From Combretum micranthum (Eukaryota > Streptophyta > Magnoliopsida > Myrtales > Combretaceae), in contig JAMXBD010001580.1 in the NCBI GenBank assembly GCA_024138025.1, forward strand, positions 248,001-312,000: a DNA stretch of 64,000 bases, in the 5' to 3' direction. Below are positions 24,047 to 37,190 of the stretch, one piece after another (position 1 is the first letter of the stretch; each line of letters starts with the position of its first letter). A program made the translations under genes and the position numbers. A model generated the notes under the pieces. That model ran no database searches, was not told the DNA's origin, and saw only the letters and a program-made list of their open reading frames with translations.

Positions 24047-26011
24047 GATATACAATATTATTATTATCATTGAAATTACTATTGTTTTAATAAAGTTATT
24101 ATGAAAATGATATTAATGTTACTAATATTACTTTATAGTTATCATATTATATTACTAATATTATTATACCTTATAAATGAAAATAAAGTATAATAATTGT
24201 AAAATACATATTTTATGCATAAGAATGAAAATTTAAATAAGCTAAATTTTTTAAATAATGTGATATCTATCATAACAAGAAAATTAGGTGATTAGTTTCA
24301 ATCATATTAGATTAATTAAGCTAATTAAAATAGATTTAGTAATTGAATTAGGTGATTAGTAGTTCAATCAACTCGGCTTAGATTAATATACTAAGTAAAA
24401 CCATAAAAAAGAGAGTAAGTAATTTCTAAAATATGTCTAATTTATAATTAGTGTAAATAATAGTATAAGTTATACCATAATTAATATGGTGAATATGTTG
24501 TTTCAAATATCTTATTTTCGGAACTAATAAAAAATAGATTGGTTAAATAATAAAATAGGATAACCATTACAAATAGGGAGACTTCTCTTAGAAATTTCAT
24601 AACCTTGATCGTAAGAAAATATTTATATATATCCCTAGTTAAAAAAGTAGAGAATATACCAAATTTTGATAATTAGGACCTAAAAGAATATTATCAATAT
24701 CATTATATAAATAACAAAATAATGATAAATATTTGTTATTTCATTTTCATAGGAAAATAGATTAATTCTTGGATTTCCAGTAGCATATTTCGATAGTTTA
24801 GTAAAGACCACATGTGAGTGACTTTGACCTTATCATATTGTTTATGCTTATAGTATAGCTGCATTTATAATAATAATATATTAAATTAATATGCATGTGG
24901 GGTTTGGGTATACTGCATGATGTTTAGTGTATGTATGATTGCCAAAATTATCCTATTATAAGTGATAAGTTTATTATATGATAATTACTGTATGAAGCAT
25001 GTTGATATTGTCTGTGAATTGTATGACCACCTTAAACTTGACTAAAAACTACTGATACCATAAAGGAAATGGCCATGCATCGCATGCATCACATAAAATG
25101 CATATATTGCATAAAGCGTGGCCACTTACTCGTGTTAGTATTCCAAACCTTTGGTAATGCTTCGTAAGCCTAGGCTTATAAGGCCAATAGACATATGCAA
25201 GGTTATCTTAGATTTGTGGTACCATGGGAACTAAAAGGTAAACGAAGGAACGCCGCTTATGGTATTGCTTGGAATGACTAACACTTAGTGGAGGAGTCGA
25301 AGGCTGAAAATAGGAAATGAGTATTAAAGAAATGATAAATTAAAGTGATAAATACAATAAGGACTGTTGTTTTCCTGTAATCCTAGTCTCCCCTAGGTAA
25401 GTGAACTATATAGTAACGTGATTCCTTCAACCCCCAAGAGAGGGCATAAATCTCCATTGATTTGGATTCCGGTCATCCAAACTGTGCATGCCTCATATGA
25501 TTTCTTGTTGCATTTCATATGTTTGATAATTACACTTGCTTGTTATTGCTTGATGTATGGTCTGGTCTGGTTTGATTATCTCATTGAGCCTGTGGTTCGC
25601 TCACCCCTCAACAGTTTTTGTATAGAATTAATACTAGCTGGGATTGGGATAGGAATGTGTGAAGAGAACTTCTTCAGTAGACTTCATTGAAGATAGAAAT
25701 ATAGGATATGGTAAACTTGGAATGTAAATTAGATAAATTGTATAATAATTGAAATTTGTAAGTTGTAATTTTAAAACCCCGTTTTCATTATTTGTTAGAG
25801 GATACTAGTTGTCTACAATCTTGATATAAAGTGGACAATTGGATTCTATAGTTAAAATCCAGTAATATAATAAATCATTTATATTATAGACATTGATAAA
25901 TAAATAGAGTCTCGTATACTCTGACTTCCAAGACGGCTTTCATATTATGAGTGCACACGTGGTATGATAGTTTTAGATTAATCCTACTAGACCCCCTTTT
26001 GACGTGTGACA

Positions 26012-26104
26012 GAGATATTTTGAGACATCTTACGATAAAGATTGTACCCATGTGGAAGTACTTCTTTGAACCCATAGTGTAAACCTCGGTATTCTCAATA
26101 GCTA
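26012..26104 (+). pseudogene. Possible 5' piece of hAT transposase (BED start)
   Basis: A 93-bp island between family 2 and LTR G. One frame reads MWKYFFEPIV, which recalls the VW-x-F start of BED zinc fingers. The pair of BED cysteines follows just after LTR G (29521 and 29530). The match is short, and no target duplication supports the join. Confidence 0.25.
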
Positions 26105-26776
26105 AGTAAACCCCAGGAGTTGAAAAGCGAAACCCTAATCTGGTTCAGTTTAAGTCTAGTAAGAGAAGCTTAGAAATTCTAAATCCGGCTTTCTTTCGGT
26201 TTCATAATAAAATAATTTTTATAAAGTAAATGAATATGAATTATTTTTCTAAAGTATATTTTAGACCTTTGAAAGTTTTAAATTCGGGAATTTTTCAATT
26301 CCAGGCCTTCCCGAGCCCAATTACGGAAAAGCGTGTCTCGGGACCCCGAACTCAGAAAAATGTTTCGGAATATTCATTAGAACCGTAATTTTATAAGGAT
26401 TCCAAAAATATCAATTTTATAATTTTTCGGGCTATAAAAAACAGTTATAGCCTTTTTCCTATTTCCGTATTTTCGTTACAACCGGTAAAGTAGATGTCTG
26501 TCTACTATTCACAAGTATAACCTACACACACACTACCCATACCCTACTCTTACATCCTGCAACTACTCATTACAATTTTCTTTTCCAAGAATTTTTGTTT
26601 CCTAAATAATTATTGCATTTATTACATTTAATTACATAAAATACAAATTTAACAAATTTCAACTCACACACACACACCCCCACACCCCACCACCACCCCA
26701 CCCCCCCTCCCCTCATTGCCCTCACAAATTGTTTTATTTTACTTCTTTTTATTCAATTAAACGCTAATGCATCTAA

Positions 26777-26784
26777 TATATAAG
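26777..26784 (+). promoter_or_regulatory. TATA box of LTR G
   Basis: TATATAAG downstream of an unusually C-rich tract (26660-26720, CACACACACACCCCC then C-runs). It is followed by a CTCTCTCTCT leader. Confidence 0.5.
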
Positions 26785-28256
26785 CTTCTTTTTCTCTCTC
26801 TCTCCTCATTTTTCACTTGTTCAAATTTTTACCAAAGTAAAAACCTCTCTTCTCTCCCTCTAGTGTGCCGTGACTCCCTTCCCCTCCTACACTCACACAC
26901 ACAACTCATTTCCTCTTCTTTTCTACTCCAAATCCCTTTGGTATGTTGATTTTAAGCTTCATTCTTACCAAATCTTGCAATGGCAAAGCTATTCTTGTGT
27001 GTTTTTCTCATTTAATCCCAATGAGCATATGCTAGGGACATGAAAACACTTGTACAAGAATATTAAGCCATCACAAGACATGTATCTAGTGTTTAAATGA
27101 GTTTTTGTTGAATTATCCTCTTGTTCATGCATGTAAAGTAGGAATCTTGCATAGATATTTATATTCATGCCATGAAACTCATGATTCATGCATTATAATT
27201 GGTAGATCTAATGTTAAGACATTCACATCTTCATCTACATTCATGTTCATATGATTATTTTGATTTTCATGCATTGATGATCATAAAAATGTAGCCTTGC
27301 CTATGTATAGATATGTTAAATGATAGATCTCATGTATAGAAGACAAGAAACTTAAAAAAGAAAATATTTTGTTAGAAAGGCTTAGTTGAAAATTCGGATG
27401 ATTTTGGAACCCTACCTTAAAAACCACCAAAACCACTTTAAAACTCATATTTTTCATAAAAAATGGAAGGTATACGTAATAGACACCCTTAAGGAATGAC
27501 TTTCATAAGTTTAAATGAGTTTAGACATGAGAAAAATGTAAAACAAGTAGTGGAGTTAGGATGAAAAATATGGAGATAGTAATTAGTAGTCAAATTCGTA
27601 TTTTAGGATGATGCCTACATAAACACTTAGTATCCAAGATTAGATGGCATGTTTTATGAGTCAAATGGAGTCTTTAGATAATAGATATAATGAAGCTTCA
27701 ATTTTTGATGCATTAAACAAGTTTTCTCATAAAGAAAATGCAAGAAAATGAAATTTGCAAAATTCGGATTTTTGTGAGTAGCTTGTTTAAAAACATGTTA
27801 CCAAATGAAAAATGTGATTTTTATGCATAATGAAGGTCATGATTAGTATAGATATTGAGAACTCGTTTTTTTTTATATAACAAGTAAATTCCAAGAACAA
27901 AGTCATAAAAACCCTAGGGAATGTAAAGTTGGAAAGAATAGCTTGTTAGAAATAACCTTTATAGGGTTTTATAATAATTAGGAGTTCATAAGAGTTCATT
28001 GTCAAAAATCATCAAGACCATGCATATATTGAGCTCATTACATGGTATTCATATTAGGAATTCATTCATATATCATCTATACATGAATCATCAACTAGGA
28101 ACATTCTTATCAAAAGCGAAACAATTTTTCGGAATCGGAAAAGTTACAGAACAGATCTGATCCTACTTTTCCGTGACCTTAAAGTTTTCAAAACTTGAAA
28201 AGAATAATAGGAATAGATAGATCTTTCAAAGTAGATAGAAATCGATATAAAATTTA

Positions 28257-28311
28257 CGAAATTCCGAGTTAAAATGACCAAGTTATGGCCGTTTTAAGTT
28301 GGAACTTCCGC
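28257..28311 (+). repeat. Conserved family 1 palindrome (LTR G copy)
   Basis: Arms GAGTTAAAATGACCA and TGGCCGTTTTAAGTT around loop AGTTA, with outer arms GAAATTCC and GGAACTTCCGC. Counting G-U pairs, 13 of 15 inner positions would pair in RNA. Confidence 0.75.
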
Positions 28312-28785
28312 AAATAGCGAAAATTCCGAATTCATCTAGCTTAGATGCATAGCTTGGATTAGTTAAATGATGAGATTCTTATTAGGACTATTCTTCTTTG
28401 GTAGGTGATCCCGAGCAAGACGACACCCTACCTCCCGACTATTATTATTAAAAGACCGACGTCCAGTGGCCGATTGAGTATTACTTCCGTTCTCAATTAT
28501 TGCTTGTGATTGTAACACTAGTGGCATTAGTTGTTTAGGAAAAGATAAAATGATTATGCATGATGGGATATATGGGAATTATGTACTTGTCTGTTGTTGA
28601 TATGTGAAGTTGAACTTAAGGAATATCGAAACCGAGTGTTAAGCTGCTGCTTATTTAGCGAGAATTTATATTGCTTGTCTGCGAACAATTGTGTGGCCAC
28701 CTAAAAGAATTGGATTAATTGATTATTGGACTTCCAATATAACTGAATTCATTCATGCCACGATGGGGATGGAGCATTAACATTG

Positions 28786-28850
28786 GTTGGTTTTTCGTGA
28801 TCCATAAAACGAAATTGTTGGTTAATCGTGATCCATAAAACGAATCTAAT
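28786..28850. repeat. Minisatellite in LTR G, two units
   Basis: Two copies of a unit containing CGTGATCCATAAAACGAA and TTGGTTAAT. LTR D carries four copies of the same unit. Confidence 0.75.
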
Positions 28851-29477
28851 TCAGTTGACCATAAGCTTAAACGGCATCGTACCACAGGATCGTTAATTTG
28901 CTAAGCCGGGATGGAGGGCGCAAGTCCATCCACATATGATTTCCGGCTGGTCATATGTTTGTTGAACTCATTTGCTTGATGCATTTCACTTGCTTGATTA
29001 ATCACTTGCTTGATTGATTTGCCTTAATTGTTATATGGAAGTTCTTACTCACTAATCTAGTTAGCTTACACCCCGATGGTGTTTACTTGTTGCAACATGA
29101 ATTCATATGGCTTAGGCCGAGGCAAGCCACAGCTTAGGTACCGGAGATAGGAGTTTCCTTTAGAAGTTTACGTCGAATTTGTTTAGACTTCCGTTGGAAA
29201 CTAAAGGACTCTGGATGACTGTAATGGACTTGATATTATTTTACGGGGGAATGCCCCTTAGATTTTGTAATCTATATGTTTATGTGTTTTGATTTATTAT
29301 CTATGGCTTATGGATGCCACATTAAACTTCTTGACTCCATTGAATCGAGTATTCTATTGTCGTAAAGGAACGCTTTACATCTATACAAGACTCCCGAAGG
29401 GCTCGGATGGAAATTTAAGAGTCTTTATAGTATGTGGCGGACTGTTACGTTTAGGGTTACCCCTATGGGGCGTGACA

Positions 29478-31059
29478 CATAGAATCTGCTTTGGATGTAG
29501 AACTTGTTAAAATTTCCATTTGTCATACTTGTGGTAATAAATTATCGTATAAGTCTTGTAATTGCACATGACATTTGAATCGAAACATTGAATCACGTGT
29601 GTCTAAAGGCCATGTTTTGGTTAAAGACCGCACTAATGACCATTGCTGTGGTAACGAGAGAGTTAATCTTGCTGACTAGCAATTCAACAACAGAGAAGCA
29701 TAGGACGAGCTACTGGAAATGATGAACATTATGAATATATCCTTCCATGTGGCTAGCTATTCTCACTTTGACAGGTGGGCATTAGGATGTTTGCTACCCT
29801 AATATTGACATGTGGGGTGGCAAACATTGAAAAATGATATAATGGACTTTTTTAGAAAGCATCAAGCCCTTAAGGAAGTGTTATCAAGCCTTCCTTCTAG
29901 GTAGGATCCTTTAAAATAAATTTCTTATTTATGATGTTTTTGAGGTCATATGCTAAATATGACATGCTTTTCTGGTTCAAATAATGAACTCGGTTTTGCT
30001 TGTGTAGCATCTCCATCACGATAGATATATGGAAGTCTCTAGTCCATGCTATCAAGCATAAATATATATGGCTCACTAGATAGATGATCAATAGTTGATC
30101 CATAAGCAGATTATCTATTTCTAACCGTTTTGAGAAAAAAACGTACTAACCAAAAAAATTGTCAATAACATCTTAGAAGCCTTTAATGGTACGATGTATG
30201 TAGCATATTCAGTATATCATTCAACAATATATCAAATAACACTGCTTTCGTTCAGTATCTAAATCAAGCATTAAACCTAATATGTGATGGGAAGTTCTCC
30301 CACATCTAATGTGTTTGCCACATACTAAATTTAACAATGCAAGAAGGCCTTGAAGCTTGTGGCCCCGACATGCACATTGAAAATATATAGTACGCAATCA
30401 ATTGTCTCCATGTTTTAAAGAGGTATAAACAAAAGTATCTTGAATTTGTCAACACACATAATTTAGAGGAAGTGATGCTTATGGCTGATTGTAAGACCAT
30501 TTCCATATTCAAAATGCTTAATCGAGCATTAAGTGTAACATGTGTAATTAAAGGTATCCTCAAAGCATTTCTTGACTCAACACAACATTTGTGTAGTTGC
30601 TACTACCCTACTAACAATTGCATACTTTCCCACCTGGTTGATATATCGGATCTACTGAGTGACTACTATCACAATCTTGATTTAGTCTCCACTATATCTA
30701 CAATGGTAGATAAGGTTCGAAATATTTTGTTCCCCATCCCCCGCTCTTTCATATGGCAACAATGCCAAATCCACGGTATAAATTCCAGGCTACTAAAGCA
30801 CTCTTTACGGAATTTTGTAAGAATATTGGTGTGGCTAATCTCGAAACATATGCATCAAGTCTTGATACTGGAGCAACGAATTTGTTCAAACACTTGTATC
30901 AGTGTCGTGATTGGGTGACTCCACAACTATCCTAACCACATCAAACTAAAGGTCACTTATCTTGGTGGTTTTCCAAGAGAAATAAACAAATTGTCTATGA
31001 TGTTAAAAGCAGTCGTGGGAGTTCTTAAGAAGAATTCATTGACATACTGGTATATAAAG
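29478..31059 (+). pseudogene. hAT-family transposase pseudogene
   Basis: Plus-strand decayed coding sequence. In order: a BED-type zinc finger start (CHTCGNK, Cys codons at 29521 and 29530, then a stop and HLNRN); a WDELLEMM-like helix; the hAT word TLKNDIMDFF (29827-29856); a mid part with FLDSTQHLCSCYYPTNN (about 30560-30620) and ISDLLSDYYHNLDL; and, after a frameshift near 30745, the NPRYKF word (30762-30788), which corresponds to the DPRYK motif of plant hAT transposases, with Asp replaced by Asn. Stops and frameshifts show it is not functional. The C-terminal dimerisation part was not found; LTR E interrupts at 31060. The family call rests on motif order. Confidence 0.68.
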
Positions 31060-31777
31060 TGTCACACCCCGGAGGGTATCCTAAACGTAGCAGTCCACTG
31101 CACATAATATTAAAGCTAATGAGTGACAACCTTAGTCACGTGGGAGCTTCGATATCACGTGCAAGGCATACTTCCAAGATAGTAGGAGACTCAAAGGGTA
31201 TTACGTTTAAGCAGATAATAAAAACATGCAAGAACTTATAAATGTAAACACATAATAATCATTAAGATAAAATTCTTACAACTTCTTGAGGGCATTCCCC
31301 CGCACTTAAAGTCTTACTAGTCTAAGCCATCTTCAATAACATACATGAATATAACATAAGTCTACTACAGAGATTTCTCTTAGAAGTCTACATCCAAAAC
31401 TAAATATATAAACTTCTTCCAAAAACTCCTAATAGCTTTGGCTCATACCTAACAAGAAGGGTTCCTCGGTGCCAACCATAAGTAATCAAACTATAATAAA
31501 AAGCTATAAGGGTATAAGCAAAACTTGCTTAGTGAGATAACTCTCTTCTTCAAAGCATTTCCATGAAACATACAAGTATTTTAGACAATCATATGGGAAT
31601 GCATCAATTATATGAGCAAACAAAATACACATGATTAACCGAAAACCATGTGTAGCATGGATTTTACGCCCTCCATGTCGGGGGTTGGGTGGTTACCGGC
31701 CCATACAACTATTAATAGTTGCAGACTTACCGGCTCCTACTTGTCCTGTAGACTTTCCAGCTCCTACTAGTCCATGT

Positions 31778-34700
31778 TGTCACGCCCCGAAAGGTACCCT
31801 AAACGTGGCAGTCCGCCGTACACAATATTAAAGCCTAAGAATGACCACCTCGGTCACGCGAAGGCTTCCATACAATGTACAAGGCGTCTAACACATAAAG
31901 GAGACACATCGGAATGATACATTTTATGTTGATACAATAGAGTAACAATGTAAAGGAAATACAAATTTACTAACTTCAGATACAAATCCCTACACTTCAT
32001 ATACGAATCACTACACTTCAAAATACAAATCATTCAACTCCAATTACATTCATAATCTTTGCCGAAATCCCAAAGTCATTCCCGGCTCCAACCAATTCGG
32101 TCCCCACTTTGCAATCTTGAAATAACCTGTTCATTTAAACAACTATAGGGGTATAAGCTACACTAGCTTAGTGAGAATTCCCTTAATTCCGTACCATAAC
32201 AAACAAGTTAAAATCAGTCATATGCTATGCATGAACAAACACGTGAGCAAGCAATTATGCATGGGTATCCGGAACCCACACACAGAACGGATTTACGCCC
32301 TCCGTATCTTGGGTTAGGAATGGTATTGAGTCTACACGACCGCATCTAGTCCCCAAGCCCTCGGCTCTTAGCACTCGACTCGGCTAGGCTCATCCAAGAA
32401 TGCATCCACATGCGCCTTAGTACCCCTGAATGAGCTCTGGCACCGGGTTCGTTATCCAAACGAGTCATCCACGGACCATACCGATCGACCTGCGTAGGAG
32501 TAGCATGCTACCAAATGCAATATGTCCAATGTGATGCATGACCAATTTAAATTTTTGCTTAGGTCAAAAATATTTATACATTCTTTAGAGTGACCAATCA
32601 ATATCACACATATAACAGAAATAATATGAACGGTGCAGTTATCCAATCAAATCGTGGTTTCGATATGCTTTAGTATTCTTTGGCACACATTCATCACAGT
32701 CTCATCATATATCCCATCCCCATTCATATCAATTTTTATCTTGTTCCTATAATTCTAATGCAACTAACTACAATCACAATCAAGGTAACGAAACAATGAG
32801 AAAACTCACTCGGCCATTGGATCACCGGTCTTCTAGTAATAATAATTCGGTAGCAGGGAATCGTCGATCTCGGGATCTCCTAAAAAGGAAGAAATACTCT
32901 AATAAGTATTTCAACTCAAACTAATCTAAACGATCTTATACAAACTATCAAATTCGTAATTCTCGTCCTAAGCGGGAATTCCAACTTAAAACGGCCATAA
33001 CTTGGTCATTTTAACTCGGAATCTCGCAAATTATATATCGATTCCTATCTACTTCGAAAGATCTATCTAATTCTAATATTATTTTCAAGTTTTGAAAACT
33101 TTGAAGCTTCGAAAAGTTCGGATCAGATTAGGGCAGCAACAATTTCAATTTTCGAAAAATAGTTTTGTGAGAGTTTGAAATGTTCCTACTATAGAAATTG
33201 GCTATACATGCAATATGAATGATTTCCTAACATGAATGACATGAGATGAGCTTAATGTATGCATGATCTTGATGATTTTTGCTAAAAGGAAATTTTATAA
33301 CTTTTATTTTGCAAGACCATAACAACAATTACTTATGAAAAATCTAGTTTCCTAACTTTGATTATTTCCATTTGTTTTGGTTTTGTTACTTAAGAAAATA
33401 TAATTATTTTTGTCAAAATTGAGTGTTCATTATATATATTACTTATGATCTTCATTTCTACATAAAAATTTCCATTTTACACTTTGTAAACATGTTTTCA
33501 AGTGGGGTTGATTCCAAAATCCGAATTTGGTAAAAATTGTTTTTTTTTTTTGAGTGATTCCTTTAGGAAAAACTTGTTTAAAGCATTAAAATTTAAGGCT
33601 TTACTATATCAATGGTCTAAGGACTTCATTTAACACATAAAACTTGCAATTTGAGCTCAAATACTAAGTGATTACTTATGCATCATCTCAAATTACGAAT
33701 TTTGACAATTGATCACTAACCCAAAATTTTTCATTTTAATTCCATTACTTGTTTAACTCCTTACTCATGCCTAAACTCATTTTAACTTGTAAAAATCATT
33801 GCTTAATGATATCTATTACCTATATACTTCATTTTTCACATAAAACATGAGTTTTGGAATTGATACATGGGTTCTAAAAATTGGTCTTGGTTGGAATCCG
33901 AATTTACAAAATTCATTTTTGGTTATATCTTTTGATAAAATCTATCTAAGCTCATGAAAATCCATTCCTTACATATCCTATCCTAAGAGCCTTTCATTTC
34001 TTAAATAAAAACTTCATTTTTGAGTTGGTAAACATGTTTTTAAAATAGGCCTTGGCCAAAATCCGAAAATAGGATTTTTGTTTTGAAAATAACTTTTGAA
34101 AATCACATTAGATTCTTGTAAAAAGAAGTCTTGATGATATACATATATTAAGCCTTCATTTTCTTAAGTAAAAATTACATTTTGACACTTGGAAAGTGGT
34201 TTTTAAATATTGGTCTTGCCAAAATACGAATTTCATAATTTTGTTTGAGTTCATAACTAAGATCTATACTTAATATGAACATAAACATAAACAAATGCAT
34301 GGTAATAAGCTATAAACATCATGGATCTAAACTTTACTTATCAAAATCTTTCATTTATGGTATCTATACCCTAAGCCCTTCATTTTAAATGAAAAATACA
34401 CATTTTGAAGTTGAAAAACCACTTTTCTAAATATGGTTCCATTTTCATCCGAATTTCCAAAATGGTTTTGTGTTGGAAATAAAATAGATCTTGAGTTTCT
34501 TAACACATTCCTACTATCCTCATGCTATTACAAGTTGCTTATGAACATAAAACAAAAGTCTAATGCATTCATGAACTCCAAAACTCTAGATCTAGTTTTC
34601 TAAACTAGTTTCAAATGCATGAATCACTATGTGGATGATAGATCTATGCATGAATCATAAGAAATAACAAAAATAACAACTTAAATGACAAGATCTATGG

Positions 34701-36608
34701 CATAAACAAAAATCAAAGCTACAACAATTTAGATCTACAAAATATATCAACTTTAAACAAGAAAATAATTGCAATACAAGATAATAAAAGTGGAGAAGAG
34801 AAAGATTTCATTTTTGGCATCATCATCCTAAGCTTTTAAGCTTATGGAAGGTCATTTGATGCATGAAACCTTCATTACACTTTACCTATATCACCTATGG
34901 AGCTTTAGGAAGAAGATTGGCTTAGAAATCTTTAAAAATGAAGTGTGGAAGCCATGAAAGAAGAAGGGGGCAGCTTGTTTTCCATGGAGGAACAAGAGGA
35001 AATGAAGAAGAAAGAGAGGAAAAAAGAGAGAGAAAGACTAAAGAATGAAAAAGGAAGGAATGAGTAAATGAAAGGGAGAGAGAAAATGAGTGTATTAAAT
35101 GAATGAAAGAGAGAAAAAAAATAAAACAAGGGCAGATTTTGGGGAGGGGATTCACGTGAATTGGGAGAGAGAGAGAGTGTGTGTTTTGTTGAATTTTGAC
35201 TTGAATTTAATTTGTGTAATAAATGTGTATGTGTAGCTTCTTAAAGAAGGAGTAGAATTTATTTAATTTAGTCAAAATAGGAATAAATGAAGGACAATGG
35301 CAGCCATAAAGAAGGAAAAATCTGCCATGAAGTGTGGGATTATGTGTAGAAAGATTGAAGTGAAAAGGAAGTGATATGTGTAAGGTGTACTTGAAAGTAT
35401 GGGTTGTAAAAGTACTTTATTAATAAAATAAAATAAAATTGGAAAATTTATTCCAAATAATTGTAGCAGAATTTTCATAATAAAAATTAAATAATTATTT
35501 GAATTATTTTAGTATTTTAACAAATATGTTACCGGTACGGTCAAAATACGCGAATATGGGCTATAAATAATATTTTTATAACCCGAAAAATTCTAAAAAA
35601 TTTTTATTGGAATAAAATATTTTTAAAATATTTTCTAATTATTAAATTAATTTATTTTATTTTTAGTACCGGGTCTTAAACAGAATCTGATCCCGTAAAA
35701 GCCCGAATTAACTAATTTTTAGAAAAACAAAAAATTTCTATAATATATAAATTATTTATCTAAAAATATAAGGCTTTATAAGAATAATAAAATTTTATAA
35801 TGAAAAAAAAATGAATAGTGCCAAAGACTAATCAATTACCGGTAATAATGGAAATACGATAAAAAGGTTATAACTGTAACTTTTATAACCCGAAAAATTT
35901 ATAAATGATATTTTTAGAAATCTCATGAAATTACGAGTCTAACGGTACCATTGGTATATTTTTGATATCTCGAGCCTCGGGACACGCTTTTCGAAGTCTG
36001 TGTCCGAACGGGTTCGAAATAGGTCAAAAATTTACCAATCTGATATTTTTAAACAAACTCATATTACTATGAGCTATTCTACATATTTAGCTATGCCTCG
36101 GCCTCTGGGGTTAGGGGCACTAAGTTGCCGGACTTAGGCTATTGCACTCCGATTAGGGTTTCCGGGTGGTTTTCCGGTTTAGACGTTTGCCAATTTGGAA
36201 ACTGATATTTATGTTTATACAACATATTTAATTTGAGAAATTTATTTTAAATTTTATTTTTGTAAGTATTTAATATCTCTTAATGTTTTCGGAATTCTTG
36301 AATTGAGTTATATTTTCGAAAGTCAATCGTTATTTGCTTTTTAATAATTTGTTTTTGAGCTTTCTATTACCCGTTTTTATAAGTCGGAGTTACGTATAGA
36401 GTTTGTCGTACGTAATGGTTTTGGAATTGAAGTATGTTGAGTTCTTATTTTATTTTTAAGGATTCTTATTTTTCTCAAGCTTTGGAAATTTCTGGATTCG
36501 CTCATGTTTTTAGACTAGTTGAAATTCGGTTTTAATTTGAAGTGATTTTTAGGGTTTATTTTCGAAGTTCATCTTGAAATTATTTATTGAAATTTTCCGG
36601 GGCTTACA
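31778..36608 (-). mobile_element. Long solo LTR F, family 1, nested in LTR E
   Basis: 4831-bp unit from TGTCACGCCCCG to CCGGGGCTTACA, with perfect target duplication CATGT at 31773-31777 and 36609-36613. It is the best reference for the longer subfamily (A, F and probably H). It has the conserved palindrome, a GGGGAGGGG plus GAGAGAGA tract on the upstream side of the promoter region (35135-35180), and repeated ACCGGTA / CCCGAAAAATT modules at 35520-36060. No gag-pol. Confidence 0.88.
32972..33028 (-). repeat. Conserved family 1 palindrome (LTR F copy)
   Basis: GCGGGAATTCCAACTTAAAA on one side and TTTTAACTCGGAATCTCGC on the other, centred on CATAACTTGG. Both inner and outer arms are well kept. 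Confidence 0.75.
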
Positions 36609-37133
36609 CATGTAGACTTTTTGGCTCCTACTAGCCACCACTACGGCTCCTCGTTTCCCCACACGAAGAATAGTAGTAAAAAATAAATGTGACTCTCAAT
36701 ATGTTATGCATGAGTTTTTTTTAATATTGGTTTATTCAATTATCGTCGAGTTCAAGTTAAAGATGACCAAAACAATATTCATCATACAATTACGAGAAAA
36801 CATAAATTATTCATCAATTCCTCTTTCGATATACTTAGCTTTTATTCAACAACCATATCATTCAATCATGAATCTAGATAACATAACATTTATTCATTTA
36901 TCTTTTTCCTTACTCTCTATTGCTACTACTTATAAGCACAATCAAGGAAACGTAATTAGTAAGGGATTAACTCACTCCATGGCGATCGCTCCTAGTCGAA
37001 ATAATCTTTTGGGAAGGCGATATCGGTTCCTTCTTCACCTAAACAAGATGAAATACTAAAAAATGAGTCTTTCATAGAATTTCTACTTTAAAAATTCTAA
37101 GTCTATATTTAATTTGCGGTAAAATCGGATTTG

Positions 37134-37190
37134 AAGGAAGTTCCAACTTAAAATGGCCATAACTTGCTCATTTTAACTCAGAATTTCGCA
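37134..37190 (-). repeat. Conserved family 1 palindrome (LTR E copy)
   Basis: GGAAGTTCCAACTTAAAATG on one side and CATTTTAACTCAGAATTTCG on the other. Confidence 0.7.

Larger units (their letters stand above)
22843..26011 (+). mobile_element. Long LTR fragment, family 2 (5' end missing)
   Basis: A plus-oriented, LTR-like, non-coding unit ending GACGTGTGACA at 26011. It begins abruptly at a breakpoint with LTR A. The leader near 22860-23010 has plausible GTAAAT and CTAG splice-like words. The last 600 bp follow the same plan as family 1 (CATATG, CTTGCTTG, then a TCATTGAGCC...GCTCACCCCTC block matching TCACTAAGCT...GCTTACACCCC), so it is a distant relative. Its last 90 bp resemble 40215-40308. 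It contains AT trinucleotide repeats. No coding domain. Confidence 0.55.
26105..29477 (+). mobile_element. Long solo LTR G, family 1
   Basis: 3373-bp unit starting AGTAAACCCCAGGAG (first T of TG lost) and ending GGGGCGTGACA. It closely parallels the inner unit of LTR D (53782-57221, 3440 bp). It has a TATATAAG promoter, a CA/CT/C-rich upstream tract, the conserved palindrome and a two-copy minisatellite. The flanks AGCTA and CATAG do not match as a target duplication, so one end may be altered. It separates two parts of a hAT pseudogene. No coding sequence. Confidence 0.8.

Noticed and set aside
36706..37059. Plus-strand open frame of 117 codons
   Set aside because: It lies in LTR E, antisense to its direction. 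It has no motif and is not kept in other family 1 LTRs.
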